Positions 1 through 8,640 of a DNA stretch of 64,000 nucleotides are shown here, one piece after another; position 1 is the stretch's first letter; each line of letters opens with the position of its first letter. Origin of the DNA: Paeniglutamicibacter cryotolerans (GTDB lineage Bacteria; Actinomycetota; Actinomycetes; Actinomycetales; Micrococcaceae); assembly GCF_014190875.1 (NCBI RefSeq), contig NZ_JACHVS010000001.1, forward strand, positions 496,001 through 560,000, given 5' to 3'. The position numbers and the translations under genes are program-made. Under the pieces are notes generated by a model. The model was not told the DNA's origin. It searched no databases and was given only the letters and a program-made list of their open reading frames with translations.

Positions 1-1
1 G

Positions 2-112
2 GTGCTGCGCCCGGACGGCGTCGATGTCTCCTCCGGCGTCGAATCCCGCCGCGGAGTCAAGGACCCGGAGCTGGTCAAAGCCTTCATCGCTGCGGCGCGC
101 TCGGTACGCTAG
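2..112 (+). CDS. trpF: Phosphoribosylanthranilate isomerase, C-terminal end (partial)
   Basis: Only the last 36 codons lie in the window; the stop is TAG at 110-112. The visible peptide contains the pattern DGVDVSSGVES followed by RGVKDPELVKAFI, which is the conserved phosphate-binding C-terminal region of TrpF (Ser-Ser-Gly-Val-Glu and Gly-x-Lys-Asp). TrpF isomerises phosphoribosylanthranilate in tryptophan biosynthesis. The gene is followed by a strong hairpin with a T-run. Because the N-terminus is outside the window, a fusion to another trp enzyme cannot be excluded. Confidence 0.8.
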   Translation: MLRPDGVDVSSGVESRRGVKDPELVKAFIAAARSVR

Positions 113-182
113 GCACCCGGCAAGCCGGCCCGGGATCGGGCGCACTCCCGGTGGTGGAAACTGCCGCTTCCCGCAACGGCCC

Positions 183-228
183 GGGGGTCCTGCCCGGGGA
201 ATTTCCCCGGGCAAGACCCCCTTTTTTC
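183..228 (+). terminator. Rho-independent terminator after trpF
   Basis: A long GC-rich hairpin with arms beginning gggggtcctgcccgggg and ending ccccgggcaagaccccc (one mismatch) is followed directly by six T residues at 222-227. It lies between the trpF stop and the convergent fumarase stop, so it ends trpF transcription. Confidence 0.85.
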
Positions 229-241
229 GTATCGTCGGCCG

Positions 242-1948
242 CTACTTGGCGCGGACCGGGATGCCGGTGAACGTCGGCTTCAGCGTCTCGGCGAAGAAGT
301 CGTTCCCCTTGTCGTCGACCACGATGAACGCGGGGAAGTCCTCGACCTCGATCTTCCAGATGGCCTCCATGCCGAGCTCTTCGTATTCGAGCACCTCGAC
401 CTTCTTGATGCAGTCAAGCGCCAAGCGGGCCGCCGGGCCGCCGATGGAACCCAGGTAGAAGCCGCCGTGCTCGTTGCAGGCATCGGTGACGACCTTCGAG
501 CGGTTGCCCTTGGCCAGCATGACCATTGAGCCGCCGGCGGCCTGGAACTGGTCCACGTAGGAGTCCATCCGCCCGGCGGTGGTCGGACCGAAGGATCCCG
601 ACGCCATGCCCTCGGGGGTCTTGGCCGGTCCGGCGTAGTACACCGGGTGGTCCTTGAGGTACTGCGGCATGTCTTCGCCGGCGTCCAACAGGTCCTTGAT
701 CTTGGCGTGGGCGATGTCACGGGCCACGACCAGCGGGCCGGACAGGGACAGGCGCGACTTGACCGGGTGCTTGGTCAGTTCGGCCAGAATCTGCTCCATC
801 GGCTGGTTCAGGTCGATCTTCACCACGGAGGAGCCGCCGGTGCCGCTGATGCCCTCGGTCTCGGCGTCGTGTGCGTCGAGCGCGGGGTGGTCGGCCTCGG
901 GCATGAAGCGTGCCGGATCGGTTTCCAGCTGCTCCACGAACACTCCCTCGGGCGTGATCTTGGCCAGCATCTGGCGGTCGGCGGAGCAGGACACGGCGAT
1001 GGCCACCGGCAGCGAGGCACCGTGGCGCGGCAGGCGCACCACGCGCACGTCGTGGCAGAAGTACTTGCCACCGAACTGGGCCCCGATGCCGAAGTGGCGG
1101 GTCAGTTCCAGGACCTTGTCCTCCAGCTCGATGTCGCGGAAGCCGCGGCCGGTCATGGCACCGGTGGTCGGCAGCTCATCGAGGTACTTCGCCGAACCGT
1201 ACTTGGCGGTCTTCAGCGCGAATTCGGCGCTGGTGCCGCCGATGACGATCGACAGGTGGTACGGCGGGCACGCCGCCGTACCCAGCGAGCGCAGCTTCTC
1301 GTCGAGGAACTTCAACATGGCGTTCTCGTTGAGGATCGCCTTGGTCTCCTGGTACAGGAAGGACTTGTTGGCCGAGCCGCCGCCCTTGGCCATGAACAGG
1401 AACTTGTACTGGCTCTCGTGGCCCGCCGTCGTATCGGCATAGAGCTCGATCTGTGCCGGCAGGTTGTTGCCGGTGGACTTCTCTTCCCACGTGGTCAGCG
1501 GGGCCAGCTGCGAGTAGCGCAGGTTCAGCGTGGTGTACGCGTCGTAGATGCCCTTGGACAGGGCTTCCTCGTCCTGGCTGGAGGAGAGCACGTGCTGGCC
1601 GCGCTTGCCCATGACGATGGCAGTGCCGGTGTCCTGGCACATCGGCAGGATGCCGCCTGCGGCGATGTTGGCGTTCTTCAGCAGGTCGAGCGCGACGAAC
1701 TTGTCGTTCGGGCTGGCGTCCTCGTCGTCGAGGATGTTGCGCAGCTGCTGCAGGTGCGCCGGGCGCAGGTAGTGCGAGATGTCGTGCAGGGCCGTGGCGG
1801 CCAGCGTCTCGAGCGCTTCGGGATCGACTTCCAGGAAGGTACGGCCGCCCGGCCCCTCGAGCGTGCGGACGCCATCGGTGGAAATCCTGCGGTAGGGGGT
1901 CTTATCGGCCCCGATGGGCAGCAGGTCTTCGTACTTGAATTCGGGCAT
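242..1948 (-). CDS. fum: Fumarate hydratase class I
   Basis: This 568-residue protein matches the full length of iron-sulfur class I fumarases (FumA/FumB type), which interconvert fumarate and malate in the TCA cycle in the cytosol. The three cysteines expected to hold the [4Fe-4S] cluster are visible: in PMCQDTGT (Cys104), in [10 protein letters not shown], and in VSCSADRQ. The C-terminal part carries the [14 protein letters not shown] region (here [14 protein letters not shown]). A good ribosome site (GAGGAAG) precedes the ATG on the minus strand. It is a single gene facing trpF and divergent from the SseB-domain gene. Many actinobacteria carry the class II enzyme instead or as well; no class II gene is in the window. 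Confidence 0.93.
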   Translation of the reverse strand: MPEFKYEDLLPIGADKTPYRRISTDGVRTLEGPGGRTFLEVDPEALETLAATALHDISHYLRPAHLQQLRNILDDEDASPNDKFVALDLLKNANIAAGGILPMCQDTGTAIVMGKRGQHVLSSSQDEEALSKGIYDAYTTLNLRYSQLAPLTTWEEKSTGNNLPAQIELYADTTAGHESQYKFLFMAKGGGSANKSFLYQETKAILNENAMLKFLDEKLRSLGTAACPPYHLSIVIGGTSAEFALKTAKYGSAKYLDELPTTGAMTGRGFRDIELEDKVLELTRHFGIGAQFGGKYFCHDVRVVRLPRHGASLPVAIAVSCSADRQMLAKITPEGVFVEQLETDPARFMPEADHPALDAHDAETEGISGTGGSSVVKIDLNQPMEQILAELTKHPVKSRLSLSGPLVVARDIAHAKIKDLLDAGEDMPQYLKDHPVYYAGPAKTPEGMASGSFGPTTAGRMDSYVDQFQAAGGSMVMLAKGNRSKVVTDACNEHGGFYLGSIGGPAARLALDCIKKVEVLEYEELGMEAIWKIEVEDFPAFIVVDDKGNDFFAETLKPTFTGIPVRAK

Positions 1949-2046
1949 GGTGCTTCCTCACGACATTATGGGACTATGCCCCTCCACTGTAGGTCGTTTC
2001 GGCGCCCGGACGGGCATCGGGTTGCGTACACCACGTCCTCCTCGTC

Positions 2047-2556
2047 ATGCTGGAGAGCATGAATGAGAACGCACAGCTTCCGGCAACGGGCCCCGGCCCG
2101 GCAGACATCCCCGACTTCGGCGCCAAGGCATCGGGCACCGATTGGGACAAGCCACAGACCCATCTGGAGGTCGTGCTCCAGGCCGGCCAGGACGATCCGC
2201 AGCTCACCGGCGCGGTCATCTCCACGTTCCTGGGCTCCGAGGTGCTTTTCCTCAGCCGCGAACAGGTCGCTGAGGACTCCACCAACGTGCAGCCGCTGCT
2301 GTTGCAGAACGCCGCCGGGGATCCGGTCATCGCACTGTTCACCCACGCCGCCCGCATCCCCGCCACCTATCTGGAGGAGGCCGCGTATGCCGTGCGCGTT
2401 CCGGGTGCAGCCGTCATCGACACGCTGGAGGGTGCCGGGCTGGTCATCAACCCGGGTCACGAGCTGGGTTTCGAGATCGGGGCCGAGGGAGTGGCGGCGA
2501 TCCGCCGCGATTTCAACGCCGACGGGACACTGCGCGACGCTGCGCCGCAGGCGTAA
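2047..2556 (+). CDS. SseB family protein
   Basis: The 169-residue product looks like a single SseB N-terminal-type domain: PQLTGAVISTFLGSEVLFLS at the front, a central LLLQNAAGDPVIALFTHAARIP segment that matches the family pattern of a predicted strand followed by F-T, and a C-terminal VINPGHELGFEI. The NPG and ALFT elements are family hallmarks as I recall them. Function in bacteria is not established. It starts divergently from fumarase with about 100 bases between. An alternative start is ATG at 2059; neither start has a well-spaced ribosome site, so the N-terminus is uncertain. It reads toward the antiporter pair but is separated from it by 45 bases. Confidence 0.7.
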   Translation: MLESMNENAQLPATGPGPADIPDFGAKASGTDWDKPQTHLEVVLQAGQDDPQLTGAVISTFLGSEVLFLSREQVAEDSTNVQPLLLQNAAGDPVIALFTHAARIPATYLEEAAYAVRVPGAAVIDTLEGAGLVINPGHELGFEIGAEGVAAIRRDFNADGTLRDAAPQA

Positions 2557-2601
2557 TTCCCGGGTCCCCGGTGGTCCCCGCGCGGGGCTAGAGTGGGTTG
2601 C

Positions 2602-3084
2602 ATGAATTTTGAAGATACCCCCCTGCCGGGGATCGGTGTGCGGCGGGAAATCACGTTGGCCACGGGACGCCGTGTGGGCGTGGTGATGCTGCGTGATGGC
2701 GACATGGAACTGATCATCTCCCGGCGGGAGGATCCCGACGCGTGTGCGGCGGCGATCCCGCTGAACTCCGAGGAAGCGGCGGCGCTGGGTGCCATGCTCG
2801 GTGCCCCGCAGCTGGTTGCCCACCTCACCGATCAGCACAGCGAACTGCCCGGGGTCAACACCCAGCAGTTCGTGATCAGCGCGGACAGCCCGTATGTCGA
2901 GCAGACGCTGGGCGACACCAAGTTGCGCACGCGCACCGGTGTCTCGGTGGTCGCCATCGCCCGCGGCGGACGTGTCGTTCCCTCCCCCAAGCCGGACTTC
3001 GAGCTGGGCCTCGGGGACGTGCTGATCATCGTCGGCACCACCTCGGGGCTGGAAAACGCCGCCCATATCATCCACGACGGATAG
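2602..3084 (+). CDS. TrkA-C domain regulatory subunit of a cation:proton antiporter (KhtT-like)
   Basis: The protein is about 160 residues. Its first 70 residues form a small alpha/beta domain and the last 80 form a TrkA-C (RCK-C) domain, with the typical ending of strands around FELGLGDVLIIVGTTSGLENA. This is the layout of KhtT/YhaT, the soluble subunit that gates the K+/H+ antiporter KhtU. The next gene, 16 bases downstream, is exactly such an antiporter, so the two form one transport system. I chose ATG 2602 over GTG 2593. A TAGAGT hexamer at 2589-2594 lies 7 bases before the ATG, so the message may be leaderless. Confidence 0.8.
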   Translation: MNFEDTPLPGIGVRREITLATGRRVGVVMLRDGDMELIISRREDPDACAAAIPLNSEEAAALGAMLGAPQLVAHLTDQHSELPGVNTQQFVISADSPYVEQTLGDTKLRTRTGVSVVAIARGGRVVPSPKPDFELGLGDVLIIVGTTSGLENAAHIIHDG

Positions 3085-3100
3085 CGGGGCCGGGCTGCGC

Positions 3101-4294
3101 ATGGATGGCATGTCACTCGTCCTGATCGAACTCGGCGTCATTTTCCTGGGCTTGGGACTGCTTGGGCGCCTCGCGGCTCGCTTCGGGATGTCCCCGGTGC
3201 CGCTCTACCTGCTCGGTGGGTTGCTCTTCGGGAACGGGGGTGCCATCCCGCTGGTCGGCATCGAGGAGTTCGGGGTGATCACCAGCGAGATCGGCGTGAT
3301 CCTGCTGCTGCTCATGCTCGGCCTGGAATATTCGGCCCGCGAGCTGGTCACCGGGCTCAAGCGCTCCTGGTTGGCCGGGCTGATGGACCTGGTCCTGAAC
3401 TTCACCCCGGGCGCCGCGCTGGCGATCATCCTGGGCTGGGGCTTCACCGGCGCCTTGGTCATGGGCGGCGTCACCTACATATCCTCCTCCGGGATCGTCG
3501 CCAAGGTGCTCTCGGACCTGGGCCGGCTGGGTAACCGCGAGACACCGGTGGTGCTTTCGGTGCTGGTCCTCGAGGATCTGGTCATGGCCGTGTACCTGCC
3601 GATCCTGACGGCGACGCTGGCCGGCCTGAGTTTCTTCGGCGGACTGCGCGCCGTGGGCATCGCGCTGCTGGTCATCACCTTGGTGCTGCTGGTCGCCCTG
3701 CGTTTCGGTCCGCAGATTTCGCGCCTGATCCACTCAAACGACCGCGAGAACTTCCTGCTCAAGCTCATCGGCGCCGCGCTGTTCGTGGCCGGAGTAGCCT
3801 CCGCGTTGCAGGTTTCAGCCGCCGTGGGTGCGTTCCTGTTGGGCATCGCCATCTCCGGGTCGACGGCACATTCGGCGGCCAAGGTGCTCGAACCGCTGCG
3901 CGACCTGTTCGCGGCGATGTTCTTCGTGCTCTTCGGTCTCAACACCGATCCGAGGACCATTCCCCCGGTGCTCCTGCTCGCCGTGCTGCTGGCCATCGTC
4001 ACGTCATTGACCAAGGTCGCCACCGGAGTCTGGGCGGCCAAGCGGGTGGGCATCGGGCTTCCGGGCCAGCTGCGTGCAGGTGCCGCGCTGATAGCCCGGG
4101 GCGAGTTCTCCATCGTGATAGCCGGCCTGGCTGTCGCCTCGGGGGCCGTCAACGAGAAGCTTGCCGCCCTGGCGACCGCCTACGTGCTGCTATTGGCCGT
4201 CTTCGGCCCGATCGCCACCCGCTTCGTTGAACCACTGACCAGGCCGTGGGTGGCGCGGCAGCAGCGCAAACCTGCTCCACCGGTCATGCCCTAG
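3101..4294 (+). CDS. CPA2-family cation:proton antiporter (KhtU/KefB-like)
   Basis: This 397-residue integral membrane protein has about 12 hydrophobic segments and reads as a Na+/H+ exchanger domain of the CPA2 family from end to end. The glycine-rich PLYLLGGLLFGNGG stretch and the acidic pair in VLEDLVMAVYLP (the position of the ion-binding aspartate in this family) are visible. It lacks a C-terminal TrkA-N domain, which fits with regulation by the separate TrkA-C protein encoded just upstream. It probably exchanges K+ (or Na+) for H+ across the cell membrane. ATG 3110 is an alternative start three codons downstream. Confidence 0.85.
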   Translation: MDGMSLVLIELGVIFLGLGLLGRLAARFGMSPVPLYLLGGLLFGNGGAIPLVGIEEFGVITSEIGVILLLLMLGLEYSARELVTGLKRSWLAGLMDLVLNFTPGAALAIILGWGFTGALVMGGVTYISSSGIVAKVLSDLGRLGNRETPVVLSVLVLEDLVMAVYLPILTATLAGLSFFGGLRAVGIALLVITLVLLVALRFGPQISRLIHSNDRENFLLKLIGAALFVAGVASALQVSAAVGAFLLGIAISGSTAHSAAKVLEPLRDLFAAMFFVLFGLNTDPRTIPPVLLLAVLLAIVTSLTKVATGVWAAKRVGIGLPGQLRAGAALIARGEFSIVIAGLAVASGAVNEKLAALATAYVLLLAVFGPIATRFVEPLTRPWVARQQRKPAPPVMP

Positions 4295-4349
4295 CTGTCG
4301 GCGCCACGCCGGTAGGCCGCCGATTAGGCACCGGCCCCGGGGTGTGCGC

Positions 4350-4355
4350 TATGCT
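4350..4355 (+). promoter_or_regulatory. Candidate -10 element of the tRNA-Gly gene
   Basis: TATGCT lies 40 bases upstream of the tRNA. No convincing -35 element is seen at 16-18 bases, so this is a weak call. Confidence 0.35.
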
Positions 4356-4395
4356 GGTGAACGCCCGGCCGCCAATGGCGGACGGGGCAGGCATT

Positions 4396-4469
4396 GCGGG
4401 TGTAGTTCATTGGTAGAATGCGACCTTCCCAAGGTTGAGAGGCGAGTTCGATTCTCGTCACCCGCTCCA
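4396..4469 (+). tRNA. tRNA-Gly, anticodon CCC
   Basis: A full cloverleaf can be drawn: acceptor stem GCGGGTG (4396-4402) with CACCCGC (4459-4465), D arm GTTC/GAAT, anticodon stem CGACC/GGTTG around the loop TTCCCAA, and T arm GCGAG-TTCGATT-CTCGT. The anticodon is CCC, reading GGG glycine codons. The discriminator T is followed by an encoded CCA (4467-4469). A hairpin terminator follows at once, so it is a single-gene unit. Confidence 0.95.
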
Positions 4470-4473
4470 ACCG

Positions 4474-4513
4474 ATCCGGTCCCCCACAGCGTGGGAGGCC
4501 GGATTCTTGTTTG
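4474..4513 (+). terminator. Terminator after tRNA-Gly
   Basis: An inverted repeat starting ATCCGGTCCCCCAC and closing GTGGGAGGCCGGAT with loop AGC is followed by TCTTGTTT. It ends the tRNA transcript. Confidence 0.8.
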
Positions 4514-4613
4514 CCTCCGGACACCCGCGTCGCCGGATTACATCGTCGGATCCGGCCGCGGCTAGTGTCGATTCGGCAACCATGGTTCGGTGAAACGATC
4601 GGAAGGCGAAAAC

Positions 4614-5540
4614 GTGGGCGGAGTGCTGTCGGGATTCGCCGTGGTCTGGACAGTCATCGTCGTCGGCTACTTCGTGGGCCGCACCGGTGTACTGGGACCC
4701 GATGCCAGGCTCATTCTGAACAGGCTGACCTTCTTCGTCGCCAGCCCGGCGCTGCTCTTCACCACGCTGTCCACGTCGAACCCCACGGCAGTGCTGGGAC
4801 CACAGCTCGGCGTGGCGACCATCTCGGCGTTCCTCACCGGAACCCTGTTCGTGCTGATCACCCGTTGGTGGCTGCGACGCGACCTGACCGAAACAGTCAT
4901 CGGGGCGATGAGTGCCTCCACGGTGAATTCGGCCAACCTCGGCCTACCCATCGCCCTGTACGTTCTCGGGGACCTGTCCCATGCCGCCCCGATCATCCTC
5001 TTCCAGCTGGCCGTCTACTCACCCATCTGCCTGGCCATCCTCGACGCGAGCACTTCCCGGCACCGGACCACCCCGCTGACGATGCTCATACAGACGGCCC
5101 GGAACCCGATGATCGTCGGATCCCTGGCCGGCCTGCTCGTCGCCGTGTTCGGCTGGAAGCTTCCACCGCAGGTCGCCGATCCGGTCGAACTGATCGCCGG
5201 TGCCGCGATCCCGGCCATGCTGATCGCCTTCGGCATCTCGCTGGTTGGGTCCAAGCCGCTGGAACGGGCCGCCGGACGGCGGGCCGACACCCTGGTGGCG
5301 ACCGGGCTCAAGCTCGTGGTGCACCCCGTGCTGGCCTGGCTGATTGCCGCGTTCGTCTTCCGCCTGACCGGGCTCGACCTGTTCATCGCCGTGATCATGG
5401 CGGCACTGCCCACCGCCCAGAACATCTTCGTCACGGCCTCACGTTACGATCGCGGCGTCACGCTGGCCAAGGACACCGTCCTGCTGACCACCGTTATTGC
5501 GCTTCCGGCGATGCTGCTGGTGCCGCTGCTGCTCGGCTGA
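4614..5540 (+). CDS. AEC family transporter (auxin efflux carrier / malonate-malate permease type)
   Basis: The product has about 308 residues and ten hydrophobic segments. It shows AEC (PF03547) features: an N-terminal VGYFVGR, LNRLTFFVASPALLF, the central NSANLGLPIALYVLG, and the C-terminal helix pair with MAALPTAQNIFVTASRY. AEC carriers move small organic acids or other metabolites across the cell membrane; the substrate is not predictable here. I chose GTG 4614 because GGAAGG at 4601-4606 is ideally spaced; an upstream GTG at 4590 has no ribosome site. It is monocistronic between the tRNA and the SAM riboswitch. Confidence 0.85.
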   Translation: MGGVLSGFAVVWTVIVVGYFVGRTGVLGPDARLILNRLTFFVASPALLFTTLSTSNPTAVLGPQLGVATISAFLTGTLFVLITRWWLRRDLTETVIGAMSASTVNSANLGLPIALYVLGDLSHAAPIILFQLAVYSPICLAILDASTSRHRTTPLTMLIQTARNPMIVGSLAGLLVAVFGWKLPPQVADPVELIAGAAIPAMLIAFGISLVGSKPLERAAGRRADTLVATGLKLVVHPVLAWLIAAFVFRLTGLDLFIAVIMAALPTAQNIFVTASRYDRGVTLAKDTVLLTTVIALPAMLLVPLLLG

Positions 5541-5562
5541 GGTCACACGACGGCGTCAAATA

Positions 5563-5590
5563 GTGACACGCATCGCTTCCGTGATAGGAA
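5563..5590 (+). promoter_or_regulatory. Candidate promoter of the riboswitch-metE-core transcript
   Basis: GTGACA (5563-5568) and TAGGAA (5585-5590) are 16 bases apart and lie just upstream of the aptamer. Both hexamers are imperfect, so this is only a plausible sigma-A type promoter. Confidence 0.4.
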
Positions 5591-5603
5591 TTATTCGTAC
5601 CCA

Positions 5604-5710
5604 TCCGGAGCGGCCGAGAGACCTGGATCGATGAAGCCGCAGCAACCTACCCCGCCGATGAGGCATCTGAAACGGTAACGGTGCTACTGCCAGGTTCGAT
5701 GGAAAGAGGC
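5604..5710 (+). promoter_or_regulatory. SAM riboswitch (S-box, SAM-I type)
   Basis: The leader carries the SAM-I core: a P1 strand with ATCCGGAGCGGCCGAGAGA, the kink-turn/loop sequence ATCGATGAAGCC, the conserved GCAACC at 5642-5647, and GGTGCTACTGCCAG at 5680-5693. CCATC (5611-5615) pairs with GATGG (5698-5702) to close P1. The 3' strand of P1 runs straight into the ribosome site AAAGAGG (5703-5709) of the next gene, 9 bases from its ATG, and no terminator hairpin with a T-run is seen. This suggests control of translation: SAM binding would stabilise P1 and hinder ribosome access. The SAM-I versus SAM-IV subclass is judged by eye only. Confidence 0.85.
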
Positions 5711-5718
5711 AATTGCCC

Positions 5719-6948
5719 ATGTCCTTTAACGACAGTCGTATCCGCACCACCCACGCCGGCTCGTTGCCGCGCACCGAAGCACTCCTGACGGCCAACGCGG
5801 CCAAGGAGCGCGACGGAATCACGCCCGAGTTCCATGAACTGCTCGAGGCCTCCGTCACCGGAATCGTCGCCAAGCAGCGGGAGCTGGGCATCGACATTCC
5901 CAACGACGGTGAATTCGGACACACCATGTCCTCCGCCGTCGACTTCGGCGCCTGGTGGAACTACTCCTTCGCCCGCCTAGGCGGCCTGGAGGAAACCACC
6001 GTCGACCGCTGGGCCGATGCCCAGGTCAACCGCTCCACCCCCGGCAACGTCGTACTGACGTCCTTCCCGGACCGGCGCGACCGCCAGGCGTTCGCCGAGG
6101 CCTACGCGGATCCGACATCGGGCATCCTGGCACACCGCAAGGCCACCACGCAGCCGAAGGTCGTCGCACCGCTGACCTACACCGGGCACGACCTGGTGGC
6201 ATCGGACATCAGGAACCTGAAGACCGCCATGGCGGCAACCGGCACCGAAGAGGGCTTCCTCGCGGCACTGTCCCCCGCCTCCTGCGCGCGCCTGGCCAAC
6301 GACTTCTACACCAGCGACGAGGAGTACCTCTTCGCCGCGGCGGATGCCATGCGTGAGGAATACAAGGCGATCATTGATGCCGGGCTGACCCTGCAGATCG
6401 ACGACCCGTCACTGGCCGAATCCTGGGACCAGGTCAACCCGGAGCCGAGCCTCGAGGACTACCTGAAGTTCCTCGAGCTGCGCGTCGAGGCGACCAACTA
6501 CGCGCTGCGCGGGCTGCCGGCAGAGCGGATCCGCCTGCACGTGTGCTGGGGTTCCTGGCACGGGCCGCACACCACCGACATCCCGTTTGCCGACATCCTC
6601 GATCCGGTGCTGCGCATCAACGCCGGCCAGTACTCGTTCGAGGCCGGCAACGTGCGCCACGAGCACGAATGGCGCCTCTGGGAGGACCATGTACTGCCCG
6701 AGGGCAAGATCCTGGTCCCCGGCGTCGTCTCGCATGCCACGAACGTGGTCGAGCACCCGGAGCTGGTCGCCGACCGCATCGAGCGCTTCGCCAACCTGGT
6801 CGGCCGCGAGAACGTGATTGCCTCCACCGACTGCGGACTCGGCGGCCGCGTCCACCCGCAGATCGCCATGGCCAAGCTCGAGGCACTGGGCGCCGGCGCC
6901 GCACTGGCCACCAAGCGCCTCTGGAAGGGCACCGAGATCATCGTCTGA
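5719..6948 (+). CDS. Cobalamin-independent methionine synthase family protein (MetE C-terminal type, core-MetE)
   Basis: The protein is about 410 residues, half the length of classical MetE, and corresponds to the catalytic C-terminal barrel only. It starts with THAGSLPR, as in MetE-C proteins, and contains the expected zinc ligands: His and Cys in LHVCWGSWHG and the late Cys in STDCGLGGR. The family transfers a methyl group to homocysteine or a related thiol; short forms may use a donor other than methyl-tetrahydrofolate. The SAM riboswitch directly in front supports a role in methionine supply. ATG 5719 is chosen over TTG 5713 because of the AAAGAGG ribosome site. The exact methyl donor is unknown. 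Confidence 0.85.
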   Translation: MSFNDSRIRTTHAGSLPRTEALLTANAAKERDGITPEFHELLEASVTGIVAKQRELGIDIPNDGEFGHTMSSAVDFGAWWNYSFARLGGLEETTVDRWADAQVNRSTPGNVVLTSFPDRRDRQAFAEAYADPTSGILAHRKATTQPKVVAPLTYTGHDLVASDIRNLKTAMAATGTEEGFLAALSPASCARLANDFYTSDEEYLFAAADAMREEYKAIIDAGLTLQIDDPSLAESWDQVNPEPSLEDYLKFLELRVEATNYALRGLPAERIRLHVCWGSWHGPHTTDIPFADILDPVLRINAGQYSFEAGNVRHEHEWRLWEDHVLPEGKILVPGVVSHATNVVEHPELVADRIERFANLVGRENVIASTDCGLGGRVHPQIAMAKLEALGAGAALATKRLWKGTEIIV

Positions 6949-6965
6949 TCTCGGTTTCAGCAGCA

Positions 6966-7010
6966 CCCGCCGAGGCCGCCGCACGCATCTGTGTGCGGCG
7001 GCCTCGGCGT
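6966..7010 (+). terminator. Hairpin after the core-MetE gene
   Basis: GCCGAGGCCGCCGCAC pairs with GTGTGCGGCGGCCTCGG around a short loop. No T-run follows, so it is a hairpin-type terminator by inference. Confidence 0.6.
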
Positions 7011-7120
7011 CGTCCGGTCGTGGCATTTCGTAGCACTTCGGAACATAGCTCTTATCCTGCACCAGCGGGGGTGTTAGCGTCGTGTCCAACCCGTTTGACC
7101 AACGAAAGGCCCCCCTCCCC

Positions 7121-7939
7121 ATGAAACGCCGTCTCCTCACCTTCGCCGCAGCGGCCGCCCTGGTAGCGCTCACAGCCACCGGCTGCGGCTCATCGAAGCC
7201 CGCCACGCCCGGGGCTTCGGGCGAGGCCGCCGGCCTGACCCTGCAGCAGGTCAAGGACGCCGGCGTGCTGACTATCGGCACCGAGGGCACCTACAAGCCC
7301 TTCTCGTTCCACGAGGGTGGAACCGGCCCGCTGACCGGTTACGACGTCGAAGTCGCCACGGCCGTGGCGGACAAGCTGGGCGTGAAGCCGGAGTTCAAGG
7401 AAACGCAGTGGGATGCGATCTTCGCCGGACTGGACGCGGGACGCTTCGACATGATCGCGAACCAGGTGACCATGACGCCTGAGCGCGAGGCCAAGTACCT
7501 GTTCTCCACCCCGTATACGATCAGCACCGGTGTCATCGTGACCAAGGCTTCCAACACCGACATCACCTCCTTCGCCGACCTCAAGGGCAAGACCACGGCG
7601 CAGTCGCTGACCAGCAACTGGAATCAGCTGGCCAAGGATAGCGGCGCCAAGGTCGAGGCGGTCGAGGGCTGGGCCCAGGCCATCACGCTGTTGAAGCAGG
7701 GCCGGGTCGATGCGACGATCAACGACAAGCTGACCTACCTGGACTCGCAGAAGACCAAGAACGACCCGGACATCAAGATCGCCGCCGAGACCACCGAGAC
7801 ATCCAAGAGCGCACTGACCTTCAGCAAGGGCAGCGACGACCTGGTCAAGGCCGTGGACCAGGCCCTGGCGGACCTGACCGCCGACGGGACGCTGAAGACC
7901 ATCTCCGAGAAGTACTTCGGCGAGGATGTCAGCAAGTAG
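7121..7939 (+). CDS. Amino-acid ABC transporter substrate-binding lipoprotein (TcyA/TcyJ-like)
   Basis: The 272-residue protein has a lipoprotein signal peptide with the acylated Cys at about residue 22 (lipobox LTATGC). The mature part is a family-3 solute-binding protein: GVLTIGTEGTYKPFSFHE, GYDVEVATAVADKLG, FDMIANQVTMTPEREAKY and the closing LKTISEKYFGEDVS. The NQVTMTPER pattern and the overall layout remind me of cystine-binding TcyA/FliY proteins, and the SAM-riboswitch gene just upstream supports a sulfur amino acid, but the substrate remains inferred. ATG 7121 is preceded by GAAAGG. It is the first gene of a three-gene importer. Confidence 0.85.
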   Translation: MKRRLLTFAAAAALVALTATGCGSSKPATPGASGEAAGLTLQQVKDAGVLTIGTEGTYKPFSFHEGGTGPLTGYDVEVATAVADKLGVKPEFKETQWDAIFAGLDAGRFDMIANQVTMTPEREAKYLFSTPYTISTGVIVTKASNTDITSFADLKGKTTAQSLTSNWNQLAKDSGAKVEAVEGWAQAITLLKQGRVDATINDKLTYLDSQKTKNDPDIKIAAETTETSKSALTFSKGSDDLVKAVDQALADLTADGTLKTISEKYFGEDVSK

Positions 7940-7980
7940 CCACCGGCTCGAAACCGGCAACCACAACGTAAGGGGCGGGA

Positions 7981-8640
7981 ATGGACTGGACGCTGTTCTG
8001 GAGCTCGCTGGGTCCGTTGGTGTTGGGCGGGCTCAAGGGCACCATCCCGCTGTCGCTGGCCAGCTTCGCCATCGGCCTGGTGATCGCCCTGCTGATGGCG
8101 TTGATGCGGCTCAGCGCCAACAAGCTGGTTTCCTTCATCGCCCGGGCATACATCTCGGTGATCCGTGGAACCCCGCTGCTGGTGCAGCTCTTCGTCATCT
8201 TCTTCGGACTGCCCTCCATCGGGGTGACGCTTAGCCCATGGCCCAGCGCCATTATCGCCTTTTCGCTGAACGTGGGCGGTTACGCCGCCGAGGTCATCCG
8301 CGCCGCAATCCTCTCGGTGCCCCGGGGCCAGTGGGAAGCCGGATACACCATCGGAATGTCCAGCACCCGGACCCTGATCCGGGTCATCCTGCCCCAGGCG
8401 GCCCGGGTCTCGGTGCCTCCGCTCTCCAACACGTTCATCTCCCTGGTCAAGGACACTTCGCTGGCATCGTTGATCCTGTTCTCCGAAATGTTCCGCAAGG
8501 CGCAGGAAATCGCGGCGTTCAGCCAGGAGTTCATGCTGGTGTACCTGGAGGCAGCACTGATCTACTGGGTGTTCTGCCTGGTGCTTTCCACCGGCCAGTC
8601 GAAACTGGAAGAAAGGCTGGACCGCCATGTCGCCCGCTGA
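7981..8640 (+). CDS. Amino-acid ABC transporter permease
   Basis: The 219-residue membrane protein has five hydrophobic helices of the HisM/TcyB type. The N-terminal [16 protein letters not shown], the [10 protein letters not shown] motif and the cytoplasmic EAA loop region ([22 protein letters not shown]) are clear. It forms the membrane channel for the upstream binding protein. A strong ribosome site (AAGGGGCGGGA) precedes ATG 7981. Its 3' end overlaps the ATPase gene by 14 bases, pointing to translational coupling. Confidence 0.9.
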   Translation: MDWTLFWSSLGPLVLGGLKGTIPLSLASFAIGLVIALLMALMRLSANKLVSFIARAYISVIRGTPLLVQLFVIFFGLPSIGVTLSPWPSAIIAFSLNVGGYAAEVIRAAILSVPRGQWEAGYTIGMSSTRTLIRVILPQAARVSVPPLSNTFISLVKDTSLASLILFSEMFRKAQEIAAFSQEFMLVYLEAALIYWVFCLVLSTGQSKLEERLDRHVAR

